A stretch of 64,000 bases of DNA from Paenibacillus pinisoli (lineage in GTDB: Bacteria > Bacillota > Bacilli > Paenibacillales > Paenibacillaceae), in contig NZ_QXQB01000004.1 in the NCBI RefSeq assembly GCF_003605435.1, positions 248,001 to 312,000 of the forward strand, written 5' to 3'. Positions 36,884 to 45,328 of the stretch are shown here, piece after piece. The notes under the pieces are model-generated. The model was not told the DNA's origin and made no database searches. It worked only from the letters and a program-made list of their open reading frames with translations. The position numbers were made by a program, and so were the translations under genes. Position 1 is the first letter of the stretch, and every line of letters starts with the position of its first letter.

Positions 36884-39800
36884 CGTCATACGCACGATAT
36901 TCGAAAGCGTCGGGGCAGGCAAGCTGGACGCCGCAACCGGCCTGAAGCTGCTGCAATCGGTGAAGAAGCAAGGGCCGAAGCCTTCCAAGGACATTGCTGT
37001 GATCGGCCTGGCGCTGAAGATGCCCGGCGCGGACAATCTGGAGCAATTCTGGCGCCATATTGTACAAGGAATAGATCTGATCCAGCCGTATCCGGCAGCG
37101 AGACAATCGGATTCGGAGGGCTTCATTCGCACCTTCACCCATTTGCGAAAGGAAGAAATCCGTTACAGCTATGGCGGTTATTTGGACCGGGTCGACGGCT
37201 TTGACTACAGCTTCTTTAACCTGTCGCCGAAGGAAGCGTCGCTCATGGACCCTAATCAGCGTTTGTTTCTTCAGACGGCTTGGGAAGCGATAGAGGACGC
37301 GGGTTATGGGGGCCAACGAATAAAGGGAAGCCGTACCGGCATTTACATCGGATTCGCCGATTGGCCGGTCTACGGACAGTATGTGTCCAAAAACTTCCCG
37401 CAGCAGATCGGCGCCGCCAGCGCAGGCAATACGCCTTCCATAATGGCAGGAAGAATTGCCCATATGCTGGATTTGAAGGGCCCTGCGATGCTCGTGGATA
37501 CCGCCTGCTCGTCATCTCTGGTTGCCGTTCATCTGGCCTGTACCGCGATTCGCAACGGGGAATGCGAGATGGCGGTCGCTGGCGGCGTCAAGGTATGCCT
37601 GCTGCCGGTGGAGGGGCTGTACGAGATAGGCATCGAGTCTTCTGCAAGACGGACAAGCGCCTTCGACGATGACTCTGACGGTACGGTATGGGGCGAGGGT
37701 ACGGCCGCATTCCTGCTGAAGCCGCTTGCTGCAGCCATGAGGGACGGGGATCCCATCCATGCGGTCATTAAGGGCAGCGCCATGAATCAGGACGGCGCGT
37801 CGGCGGGCCTGACGGCGCCGAATGCGGCAGCCCAGGAGAAGCTTCTCGTCCAGGCCTGGCGGGATGCGGATATTGATCCGGAGTCGATCGCATACATGGA
37901 AGCGCATGGAACGGGAACCAGATTGGGCGATCCCATTGAAGCCGACGGCATTCGCCGCGCTTTCCGCGCTTTCACCGGCAAAAGCCAGTTCTGCGCAATC
38001 GGCTCTGTAAAGAGCAACATCGGCCATCTGGACGCAGCGGCCGGAGTTGCCGGATTAGCCAAGGCGATAGCGGCCTTGAAATACAAGACGCTGCCGCCGA
38101 CTCTCCACTTCGCAAGGCCGAACCGGAACATTCCGTTCCACCAATCTCCGCTCTACGTGAATGATCGGGCGCAGGAGTGGGAGGCGGGGAACGATCCGAG
38201 ACGCTGCGGCGTCAGCTCCTTTGGCTTCAGCGGCACGAACTGCCACATCGTGCTGGAAGAGGCTCCGGCTGCGGCAGCGTCAGCGGAAGACACCGGCCGG
38301 CATGAGAACGGAACACCGCAGCTGATGGTGCTGTCGGCCAAGAACAAGACCGCGCTGGAGGAGTTGATCGCTTCCTGTGCGGAGTCGCTAATCAAGCAGG
38401 CCGCAAGCATTGGCGACATATGCTATACCGCTGCAGCAGGCAGAGGCCATTACAGCAGCCGGCTCGCGGTTATCGCCCGAAGCCTTCCGGAGCTTCAGGA
38501 CAAGCTCGCAAGGCTGGCCCGTCACGGTTTGGCAAGCGATGAGGGGAGCGGAGTGTATTACGGCGAGCATAAGCTGGCGAGCGCCCACCGCGAGACGCGG
38601 GTGCCAGGGGAGCTGACTGCTGAAGGGCTGCAGCGATTGAACGACGAGGCAGCGCAGTGTGCCGATCGGCTTGAAGAATGCCAACCATTCGATATCGAGG
38701 AACTGAAGCGGCTTAGCGAATGTTATTGCCTCGGCGCGGAAGTGGACTGGAGCCGAGTATATGGCAGTGAAATTCGCAAGAAGGCCAGGCTGCCGACCTA
38801 TCCGTTCCAAGCGGCTAGATGCTGGGTTGAACCGCTGGCTCCGTCTGCAGAGGAAGAATCGCTGGCGATCTCGCGGGAGAAGCCGGTGTCCGGGGCTGTA
38901 CAGAAACAGCGGGCAGCTGTGAGGCTGCAGGGCAAGACCAGCGGCGAATATACCGGTTTGGAGCTTCAGCTTGCGCAAGCTTGGAGCAGGCTGCTGGGCG
39001 TCGAGGAGATGGATGTCGACGATACGTTTTTTGCCCTTGGCGGCAATTCCATTCTAGCCATTCAGCTTGAAGTGGAGCTGGAGAAGGAAGGAATAACCCT
39101 GCAGTCGGATGATCTTTATCGTTTCCCGACGATTCGCAGAGCTGCTGAGTGGCTGGAGCAGGGAGCTGTACTGCCGCAAAGCTTAGCCGGACTTGCGCAT
39201 GACGATGCTATGCTGGCTGTAGCAAGCTCAGCGGAGCCATTAAGCGGAGACGGCTGGACAGCATCCGGGGCGCGCATCATTTTGCCGGATATCGAGCCAT
39301 TCAACGATTTGTATTACCGGAATTGCTTCTACAATTCGCTGTTTCCGGCTGTCCGGCATTTCGAACGCAGCATTCTGCCGTTTATGCTTAATGATCTGAT
39401 CGTCTACGGGCAGCCTGGCAGCGGCAGCCGGCCGTATGGAATCGACTATGTCCCTGTCCTGCCGCTTGATGAACTATTTCGTTTGCAAGGCATGCAAGTG
39501 ACGATGCGCCATGATCATGAGCTAATCTTGTCCGAGACGGTAGAGGCCCTCCGGGCTGGCAAACCGGTTATTGCATGGATAGACAGCTATTACGAGCCGA
39601 TTCGCAAGGATACGTACGGGAAGCGGCATGTGGACCATACTCTGCTCGTATTCGGCTTTGATGACCAGCTTCGCCAGTTTCATATTATGGAGCACGACCG
39701 GCAAGAAAACTTATCCTATGCGGCTCGCACCATCGAATACGAGGACTATGTCCGAGCCTCATTGGGCTTTGCCGAGAACTTCATGGACGAGTTGAATCGC

Positions 39801-40289
39801 CCCAGCCATTACATTCTGGAGAAGGCTCAGGCTGGCAGCCCTGATTCTGACATCGCCTCTGATTTCAAATCGTTTTTTGCAAGAAGCCAGCTTGAAGGCC
39901 GAGAGCGTCTGGAGAACAGTCAGCGCGTACTGGCGGAGATAGCCCGGTGGGTACGGGACATCGTCTCGGAAGAGGATGCTTTTGACAGGGAAGCGGACAG
40001 CCTGGTCGATTGGTTGAATGAAGTGATTAATGCGAAGCAGGTGGAGCGGTACCGGCTTGCTCATGCGTTCGGCGAGAACGATGAGCTGACTCTTCTGTTC
40101 TGGGGCATTGTGGGCAGTTGGGAGACGGTGCGCAAGAGCGCCGCCCGGTATATGTACATGCGCAAGTATGAGGCTGCCGCCGCGGAGGCTATTGCGGCAA
40201 GAATGATCGAGATTGCCTCAAGCGAGCGAGATTTCCAAGTACGTTTGTTTGCTAGGCTAGGCACAGTGCTTGATAAAGTCAACTTATAG
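36876..40289 (+). CDS. AT-less PKS module KS-ACP with terminal BtrH-like domain
   Basis: A protein of 1137 residues. An N-terminal docking-like helix (VGAGKLDAATGLKLL) pairs in style with the tail of the previous PKS. The ketosynthase (about 35-465) has DTACSSSL, EAHGTGT and NIGHLD. No KR or AT is seen between KS and ACP. The ACP (about 700-765) has LGGNSI (about 722). The last 350 residues start FNDLYYRNCFYNSL with a Cys near 816 and continue to KRHVDHTLLVFGFDD with a His near 921. This order fits the BtrH N-terminal family (papain-like Cys/His), where butirosin BtrH moves an acyl chain from an ACP to an amine. No thioesterase is present, so this domain may release the chain by amide formation. 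Confidence 0.82.
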   Translation: MDNVIRTIFESVGAGKLDAATGLKLLQSVKKQGPKPSKDIAVIGLALKMPGADNLEQFWRHIVQGIDLIQPYPAARQSDSEGFIRTFTHLRKEEIRYSYGGYLDRVDGFDYSFFNLSPKEASLMDPNQRLFLQTAWEAIEDAGYGGQRIKGSRTGIYIGFADWPVYGQYVSKNFPQQIGAASAGNTPSIMAGRIAHMLDLKGPAMLVDTACSSSLVAVHLACTAIRNGECEMAVAGGVKVCLLPVEGLYEIGIESSARRTSAFDDDSDGTVWGEGTAAFLLKPLAAAMRDGDPIHAVIKGSAMNQDGASAGLTAPNAAAQEKLLVQAWRDADIDPESIAYMEAHGTGTRLGDPIEADGIRRAFRAFTGKSQFCAIGSVKSNIGHLDAAAGVAGLAKAIAALKYKTLPPTLHFARPNRNIPFHQSPLYVNDRAQEWEAGNDPRRCGVSSFGFSGTNCHIVLEEAPAAAASAEDTGRHENGTPQLMVLSAKNKTALEELIASCAESLIKQAASIGDICYTAAAGRGHYSSRLAVIARSLPELQDKLARLARHGLASDEGSGVYYGEHKLASAHRETRVPGELTAEGLQRLNDEAAQCADRLEECQPFDIEELKRLSECYCLGAEVDWSRVYGSEIRKKARLPTYPFQAARCWVEPLAPSAEEESLAISREKPVSGAVQKQRAAVRLQGKTSGEYTGLELQLAQAWSRLLGVEEMDVDDTFFALGGNSILAIQLEVELEKEGITLQSDDLYRFPTIRRAAEWLEQGAVLPQSLAGLAHDDAMLAVASSAEPLSGDGWTASGARIILPDIEPFNDLYYRNCFYNSLFPAVRHFERSILPFMLNDLIVYGQPGSGSRPYGIDYVPVLPLDELFRLQGMQVTMRHDHELILSETVEALRAGKPVIAWIDSYYEPIRKDTYGKRHVDHTLLVFGFDDQLRQFHIMEHDRQENLSYAARTIEYEDYVRASLGFAENFMDELNRPSHYILEKAQAGSPDSDIASDFKSFFARSQLEGRERLENSQRVLAEIARWVRDIVSEEDAFDREADSLVDWLNEVINAKQVERYRLAHAFGENDELTLLFWGIVGSWETVRKSAARYMYMRKYEAAAAEAIAARMIEIASSERDFQVRLFARLGTVLDKVNL

Positions 40290-40301
40290 GAGGAAACAGA
40301 T

Positions 40302-40565
40302 ATGGTGATCCATACGGAAGAGGAATTGAGAGAAAAGGTAATCAATCTGTTAAGAGACAACGTGGACGATCCGTCTGCACTGGACCAAATTGGACCGGAT
40401 GATGAGCTGTCTTCGCTAGGCATAAATTCGCTTACGTTCATTAAGCTGGTTATCGCGACAGAGATGGAGTTTGGCGTCGCTTGGAAGGATGAGGATCTGG
40501 ATTTCCGCAATTTCAGCAGCATTAATGCCATTATGCAGTACATCGCCACGTCGAGTGAAGAATAG
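40302..40565 (+). CDS. Free-standing acyl carrier protein
   Basis: A protein of 87 residues with the ACP fold: DELSSLGINSLTFIKL carries the phosphopantetheine Ser in LGINS, and acidic helices follow. AGGAGG lies just upstream of the ATG, only 12 bases after the PKS stop. It may carry a separate unit that the BtrH-like proteins or the radical SAM enzyme act on, by analogy with the BtrI carrier of butirosin; that analogy is inference. It is not the FabF-linked housekeeping AcpP, judging by the DNA context and the non-DSL motif. Confidence 0.85.
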   Translation: MVIHTEEELREKVINLLRDNVDDPSALDQIGPDDELSSLGINSLTFIKLVIATEMEFGVAWKDEDLDFRNFSSINAIMQYIATSSEE

Positions 40566-40589
40566 CCAATACGAGGAGGGATTTCTTAT

Positions 40590-41732
40590 ATGTTGACGAA
40601 AGCAGGCAGTCTTGGTGGAACGGCGTTAGTCGAGCATGTCCAAAATTTGAAGCCGGAAATTAAGCAGCTGACGCTGTTTCCCTCGGAAATGTGCAACTAT
40701 CGCTGCAGCTTCTGCCACATCTGGGGCGAGACCGGCTGGGCGCTCAAGGAGCCTCAACGGGCTATTCGCGAGCAGCTCGATATCGATGTCTTGAAGCGAT
40801 TCCTTCATGACGTAACCGAGGTGAACAAAAACCTCAGCGTCATCATTACCGGCGGCGAGCCGATGCTGTACAAGAATTTCACCGAGCTGGTAGAGTATTT
40901 GCGCAGCCGCAAGGCGAATATCTATCTGCTGACGAACGGGTCGCTTATTAAACGGCAGGTTCAATTCATTATGGAAAACATTGTAGCGATGAACATCTCA
41001 ATCGACGGGCCGGAGGAATTCCATGATTCCATCCGCGGGAAGGGCAGCTTCAAGACGATTTGCGAGAACATCGATGCTCTGATCGAAGAAAAACGCCGGC
41101 GCAAAAAGATGTTCCCGTTCATTAATATTACGATGGTGCTCTCCAAATACAACTATCACAGCATCAAGGACTTCCTTGGCGCGCTGCGCGAGCGGTTCAA
41201 GGATGCGAATGTCGTGCTTCACGATTCCAAGAATCCTTGGCTGAAGCGCCGCGATCTGTCGGTTAATTTCGCTCCTCTCTTGTTCACGACACAGGAGCGC
41301 GGCCTGGCGTACGCCAAGCAGATGAAAGAGCATCTGAACTGCGATGTATCCGCCGGCTGGCAAGGCTTTGTGGAAGAGGATATCGGCATTGACACATTGG
41401 CGCTTAAGAAGGATTTGGAGGAGATCTGGGAATCCGAAGGCGTCGACACGTCCAGCTTCGTCGATATCCATGAATATTTCACCGATATTGACAATGTGTT
41501 CGGCCGTACGAAGTGCGTGGCGCCTTGGCATGAGATGGTGATTCGCAGAACAGGCGAGGTGTATCCTTGCGTCGATCTGCCGGACTATAAGTATGGCAAT
41601 ATCTATGAAAATTCGTTCCAGGAGATGTGGGAGGGCGAGCGTGCGACCAGCTTCCGGGAATATTTGAAAACGACCAATCTGATGATGTGCAACCGCTGCA
41701 CGAGAATGTTCGCCGACAAAGAATCGTTCTAA
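40590..41732 (+). CDS. Radical SAM enzyme with SPASM-like C terminus
   Basis: A protein of 380 residues. CNYRCSFC (about residues 35-42) is the CxxxCxxC ligand of the radical SAM 4Fe-4S cluster. IITGGEPM and LLTNGS are core-barrel landmarks. The C terminus has TKCVAPWHEM, VYPCVDLPDYKYGNI and MMCNRCTRMF, a SPASM/Twitch pattern that binds additional FeS clusters. SPASM enzymes modify peptides, or oxidise alcohols as in BtrN. Here it could modify the peptide-polyketide, the free ACP cargo or a sugar unit; the sequence does not decide. GAGGAGGG lies about 14 bases before the ATG. The gene order ACP-radical SAM-BtrH-like suggests one sub-pathway. Confidence 0.88.
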   Translation: MLTKAGSLGGTALVEHVQNLKPEIKQLTLFPSEMCNYRCSFCHIWGETGWALKEPQRAIREQLDIDVLKRFLHDVTEVNKNLSVIITGGEPMLYKNFTELVEYLRSRKANIYLLTNGSLIKRQVQFIMENIVAMNISIDGPEEFHDSIRGKGSFKTICENIDALIEEKRRRKKMFPFINITMVLSKYNYHSIKDFLGALRERFKDANVVLHDSKNPWLKRRDLSVNFAPLLFTTQERGLAYAKQMKEHLNCDVSAGWQGFVEEDIGIDTLALKKDLEEIWESEGVDTSSFVDIHEYFTDIDNVFGRTKCVAPWHEMVIRRTGEVYPCVDLPDYKYGNIYENSFQEMWEGERATSFREYLKTTNLMMCNRCTRMFADKESF

Positions 41733-41751
41733 CAGAGGAAGGGGACTATTG

Positions 41752-42879
41752 ATGAGCAACGAAGCTGTGCGTACAGAGGACAGTGAATTCGACGGCGTAA
41801 GGAAGCTGCCTTTTACCATTCCTGACGTATACGGATTTCTGGGACATGCTTATGTGCTGGGCATTCTCCAAAACTATGAGGAGTGCAAGCCATGGATTTA
41901 CACCCATTACAATCAGCTCTATATCTCCAAGGATTATATCGGAATCGGGGAGTATCGCCTCGACTTTTTCCCTAATCTGATGGTTCTGTTCGGCAATGTG
42001 CCGTGGCTCAAGTACCGGCAGACGTGCAAGGGCATGCTGGCCGATCTTGGTGTCGATATCCACGCTTTCCTGAAGCGGCATATTGATGGAGGCTATTATT
42101 GCTCGACGTATGTGGACGAATATTATATCCCAAACTCGATCAGCAACGGCGCGCATCACTTCAGCCATGACCTGATGGTATACGGCTACGATCTGAACCG
42201 TCAAATTTACAACATTGCGATTTTTGATAAAAACCGGCAGTTTTCCTTCCAGGAAGTGACCTTCGAGAACTTCGGCCTTGCTTATTACAAGGATACGGGG
42301 CAGAAGGGAATCAGCCTGTGCCGCAAGGTTGAGCCGCGCGAATACGGCGGTTCGCGCTACGGCGCGCAGCTGGGAAGATTCGATCTGGAGCTGCAGACGA
42401 TGGTGGACAGCATGAGCGATTATTTGAATGGCGTCGATACATCGAAGCGGCTGCGATTCTATTATCAAAGCATAGAAGGGTATTATGGCCTCGATATTTA
42501 CGAGGGACTGCAGGAAGGCTTTAGGCTGACCGCCGAAGGCAGCATTAATCTGGACGTCAGGCCGCTTCATATTTTATGGGAGCATAAAAAAATGATGACG
42601 GCACGCATTCGCTATTTGCAGGAACAGGGCGCGCTGGGTGAAGATAACGGGGCTCTGGAAGGCTACACGCGTTTGGAAGGCGAGGCGATGGTGCTTCGCA
42701 ATATGCTGCTGAAATACTTTTACTCGCGCAACAATGCCACTTTGGGAGACATCGTAACCAGGTTAAGCCATATGCAGGCGGCGGAGGAGCAGGTATTGGG
42801 AGAGCTGGTGGAGGAGCTGTGCAGGCGCAATCATTTGACTCCTTACCAGTACGAGCAAGCGGAGAAGCTGGAAGTTTAA
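41752..42879 (+). CDS. Second BtrH-like protein, stand-alone
   Basis: A protein of 375 residues. VDEYYIPNS and HHFSHDLMVYGYD resemble the Asp/His half of the BtrH N-terminal domain, matching HVDHTLLVFGFDD in the preceding PKS. The N-terminal region (DVYGFLGHAYVLGIL) lacks an obvious Cys at the BtrH nucleophile position, so it may be a non-catalytic paralogue or may use a different Cys (YYCSTY). The last 130 residues are helical. Start: TTG 41749 or ATG 41752; ATG has GAGGAAGGGG at proper distance and is preferred. It may help position the amine acceptor or form a heteromer with the fused BtrH-like domain. The family call is moderate. Confidence 0.6.
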   Translation: MSNEAVRTEDSEFDGVRKLPFTIPDVYGFLGHAYVLGILQNYEECKPWIYTHYNQLYISKDYIGIGEYRLDFFPNLMVLFGNVPWLKYRQTCKGMLADLGVDIHAFLKRHIDGGYYCSTYVDEYYIPNSISNGAHHFSHDLMVYGYDLNRQIYNIAIFDKNRQFSFQEVTFENFGLAYYKDTGQKGISLCRKVEPREYGGSRYGAQLGRFDLELQTMVDSMSDYLNGVDTSKRLRFYYQSIEGYYGLDIYEGLQEGFRLTAEGSINLDVRPLHILWEHKKMMTARIRYLQEQGALGEDNGALEGYTRLEGEAMVLRNMLLKYFYSRNNATLGDIVTRLSHMQAAEEQVLGELVEELCRRNHLTPYQYEQAEKLEV

Positions 42880-42884
42880 TCATC

Positions 42885-42912
42885 GGGGGAGGCTTCTCCC
42901 GGAAGCCTTCCC
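42885..42912 (+). other. Intercistronic hairpin
   Basis: GGGGGAGGCTTC and GAAGCCTTCCC form a stem with one bulge and a short loop between the BtrH-like and GT2 genes. No U-run follows, so it is more likely an mRNA-processing or stability element than a terminator. Confidence 0.5.
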
Positions 42913-42946
42913 TAAGATCGGCAGAGGATGGAGGGGAATGAAACGC

Positions 42947-44371
42947 ATGGATATTTCAATCATTATTCCGGTGCATAACAAGCCGGATCAATTGGAGAAG
43001 ACGCTATACTTCATTAGCGGGCAAAAGGACCTCGGCGGCATCGGGATGGAAGTGGTCATTGTCGACGACGGCTCCACGGAGCCGGTTCGCGAAGTCGTTG
43101 ATTCTTACCGCGATAAGCTGCCTTCGCTGAATTATATTTTTATCCCGAGGGACAAGCATTCCTGCAGATCGAGAGCGCGCAATACCGGCATTGCCGAGAG
43201 CAAAGGGCGCATATTGGTTTTCTTGGACTGCGGAATCGTCATCCCGGATACGATGATCCGACAATCGGTGGGACGAATCGGAGACAGCGCGAATATGGTG
43301 CTGTACCATTATATATTGGGAGCTTTCACCGACCCGGACGTAGAGGATATGTCGGTCATTGAAGGCATTACGCCGCAGAACCTGGCGGACACTTGCGAAC
43401 GGCTGAAGTTCCATCCCGGCTGGGAGGATATGCGGACGGCGCATTTCGAGCTGGTCGGCGGCGATTTGAACCGGATGGATGTGCCATGGACGATGGGCTG
43501 GAGCGGCGCGGTCAGCGCGTCGAGGGAAATCGTGGTGAAGTCCGGCGGCTTCGACGAGTCGTTCAAGGGCTGGGGCGCGGAGGATACAGACTTCTCCTAC
43601 CACTTGCATCTGCATGGCGCGGCCATGTACGCCACGGAGGAGATATGCGTGCTTCATCTCCCGCATGCCGCAGACGACAAAATTGATATGAAAATCAAAA
43701 CCAGCTTTATGAACCGCAAAAAAATGCATTTCAAGCATTACACATTCGATACGGAGCTGTACCCGTATTCCGCCGATATGCACTATGACGGGATTATGTC
43801 GAAGTTCAATCGGCTGGTCATCAAATATTATACGCCGCTTTATCCCGCGGAGTTAATCGGGAGGCTTCATGACGACTACCTCGCGGGCGCGGAACGCTCC
43901 GCTATTGTCGGGGCTGACAGCTACGCCCTCTTGAAGGAGCTTGACGTCTCGCATATTTTCTTGCAGAACAAGCATATCTATCAGGATTTCAAAAGCAAGC
44001 TGACGGATAAAGAGGTAGTCTACATGCTGGGTGCGGATACGCCGTATGCGTCGGGTTACTTTGATGTGCTCGTGGTAACCGACTTCTACCGGATGATCAG
44101 CGAGCCGATTGCCGGCATATGGCTGAAGGAGCTCCAGCGGATTTCGAAAAAGCTCGTATTCATCCACAACGAAACTTACGTATCCTACCTCGCAACTGTT
44201 GCAGGCTGGACATGGCATAGCCTCGACGAACTGCAGGCCATCTTAGGTCAAAAGCAGCTTGCATATTCGGTTTCCGCGCAGATTGGCGAATTCCTGCTGC
44301 TAGATATTGCGAAGGCTGCCCCGGCAGCGAACATTGCAGCTCCCGAGAAGGAGCCCGCGCTTAAAGGGTAA
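42947..44371 (+). CDS. Family 2 glycosyltransferase with long C-terminal domain
   Basis: About 474 residues. GT-A fold: MDISIIIPVHNKP, VVIVDDGSTEP, RNTGIAESKG, and GWGAEDTDF, a metal/acceptor-region motif of GalNAc-type GT2 enzymes. The first about 270 residues are the transferase. The rest is an unassigned alpha/beta-looking domain (KEVVYMLGADTPYASGYFDVLVVTD) that could be methyltransferase-like. It is the last gene of the operon, 15 bases before a strong terminator. ATG 42938 directly abuts GGAGGGGA, so ATG 42947 is chosen; it also gives the normal GT2 start. It would transfer a sugar from a nucleotide donor, presumably to the pathway product or to the BtrH acceptor. Confidence 0.8.
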   Translation: MDISIIIPVHNKPDQLEKTLYFISGQKDLGGIGMEVVIVDDGSTEPVREVVDSYRDKLPSLNYIFIPRDKHSCRSRARNTGIAESKGRILVFLDCGIVIPDTMIRQSVGRIGDSANMVLYHYILGAFTDPDVEDMSVIEGITPQNLADTCERLKFHPGWEDMRTAHFELVGGDLNRMDVPWTMGWSGAVSASREIVVKSGGFDESFKGWGAEDTDFSYHLHLHGAAMYATEEICVLHLPHAADDKIDMKIKTSFMNRKKMHFKHYTFDTELYPYSADMHYDGIMSKFNRLVIKYYTPLYPAELIGRLHDDYLAGAERSAIVGADSYALLKELDVSHIFLQNKHIYQDFKSKLTDKEVVYMLGADTPYASGYFDVLVVTDFYRMISEPIAGIWLKELQRISKKLVFIHNETYVSYLATVAGWTWHSLDELQAILGQKQLAYSVSAQIGEFLLLDIAKAAPAANIAAPEKEPALKG

Positions 44372-44385
44372 GCAGGGATGTTAAG

Positions 44386-44427
44386 ATGGCGGTGACCAGG
44401 TGTTATTCCTGGCACCGCCATTTTTTT
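44386..44427 (+). terminator. Strong terminator of the NRPS/PKS operon
   Basis: ATGGCGGTGACCAGG (44386-44400) pairs with CCTGGCACCGCCAT (44408-44421), with one bulged A and a 7-base loop, followed by seven T's. It lies 15 bases after the GT2 stop and marks the end of the roughly 26-kb operon. Confidence 0.92.
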
Positions 44428-44458
44428 GTGCCGAGCCGCAGGCTCCAAGCCGTGATTT

Positions 44459-45235
44459 ACGGCTTGGAGTCTGCGGAGCCGGCCCGCGTGGAGCAGCAAG
44501 CCGAGATTCTCGGCATAGAGCGTGCGGAACGAGCTCGCAAGAATCTGCAGGCCGAGTTTCTCGGCTTAGAGCTCGAGGAACGAGCCCGCATGGATCTGCA
44601 AGCCGACTTTCTCGGCATAGAGCCTGCGGAACGAACTCGCAAGGATCAGCAAGCCGAGTTTCTCGGCTTAGAGCTCGAGGAACGAGCCCGCATGGATCTG
44701 CAAGCCGACTTTCTCGGCATAGAGCCTGCGGAACGAGCCCGCGTGAATCAGCAAGCCGAGTTTCTCGGCATAGAGCCAGCGGAACAGGCTCGCGTGGATC
44801 AGCAAGCCGAGTTTCTCGGCTTAGAGCTTGCGGAACGAGCCCGCATGGATCTGCAAGCCGACTTTCTCGGCATAGAGCCTGCGGAACGAACTCGCAAGGA
44901 TCAGCAAGCCGAGTTTCTCGGCTTAGAGCTCGAGGAACGAGTCCGCGTGGATCAGCAAGCCGAGTTTCTCGGCTTAGAGCCCGCGGAACGAGCCCGCGTG
45001 GATCGGCAAGCCGAGTTTCTCGGCTTATAGCATGCGGAATGAGCTCGCAAGGAACTGCAAGCCGAGTTTCTCGGCATAGAGCCTGCGGAACGAGCTCGCA
45101 AGGTGCTGCAAGCCGACTTTCTCGGCATAGAGCCTGCGGAACGAGCCCGCGTGGATCGGCAAGCCGAGTTTCTCGGCTTAGAGCTTGCGGAACGAGCTCG
45201 CATGGAGCAGCAAGCCGAGCTGTACGGCAGCGTTT
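44459..45235 (+). repeat. Fourteen tandem 51-bp repeats
   Basis: The landmark TTTCTCGGC recurs every 51 bases (44557, 44608, 44659 and on to 45169), giving 14 units with degenerate edges. Each unit holds AAGCCGAG-TTT-CTCGGCTT or a near variant, an 8-bp stem with a 3-base loop. Two unit types alternate (CGGCATAGAGCCTGCGG and CGGCTTAGAGCTCGAGG), and a roughly 90-bp two-unit block at 44600-44690 recurs almost unchanged at 44855-44945, five units later, suggesting recent duplication. Because 51 is a multiple of 3, several frames stay open, which creates artificial ORFs. No ribosome site or start fits, and the array begins just behind the terminator. This stretch (44428-45328) holds no gene that I can support. 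Confidence 0.9.
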
Positions 45236-45328
45236 ATGCGTTGCGGCACATCTGCTCTTGTCTCAGCTGCTAGAGTAGTGGACAATAGAGATATTGAACA
45301 TTACTTTTCCAATAAAGGGAATATGACG

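Noticed and set aside
44386..45278. Two long + strand ORFs (214 and 292 codons) across the 51-bp repeats, and shorter - strand ORFs
   Set aside because: They start inside the operon terminator or lack a ribosome site. Openness in several frames follows from the 51-bp period; treated as non-coding repeats, with the alternative kept as a finding.
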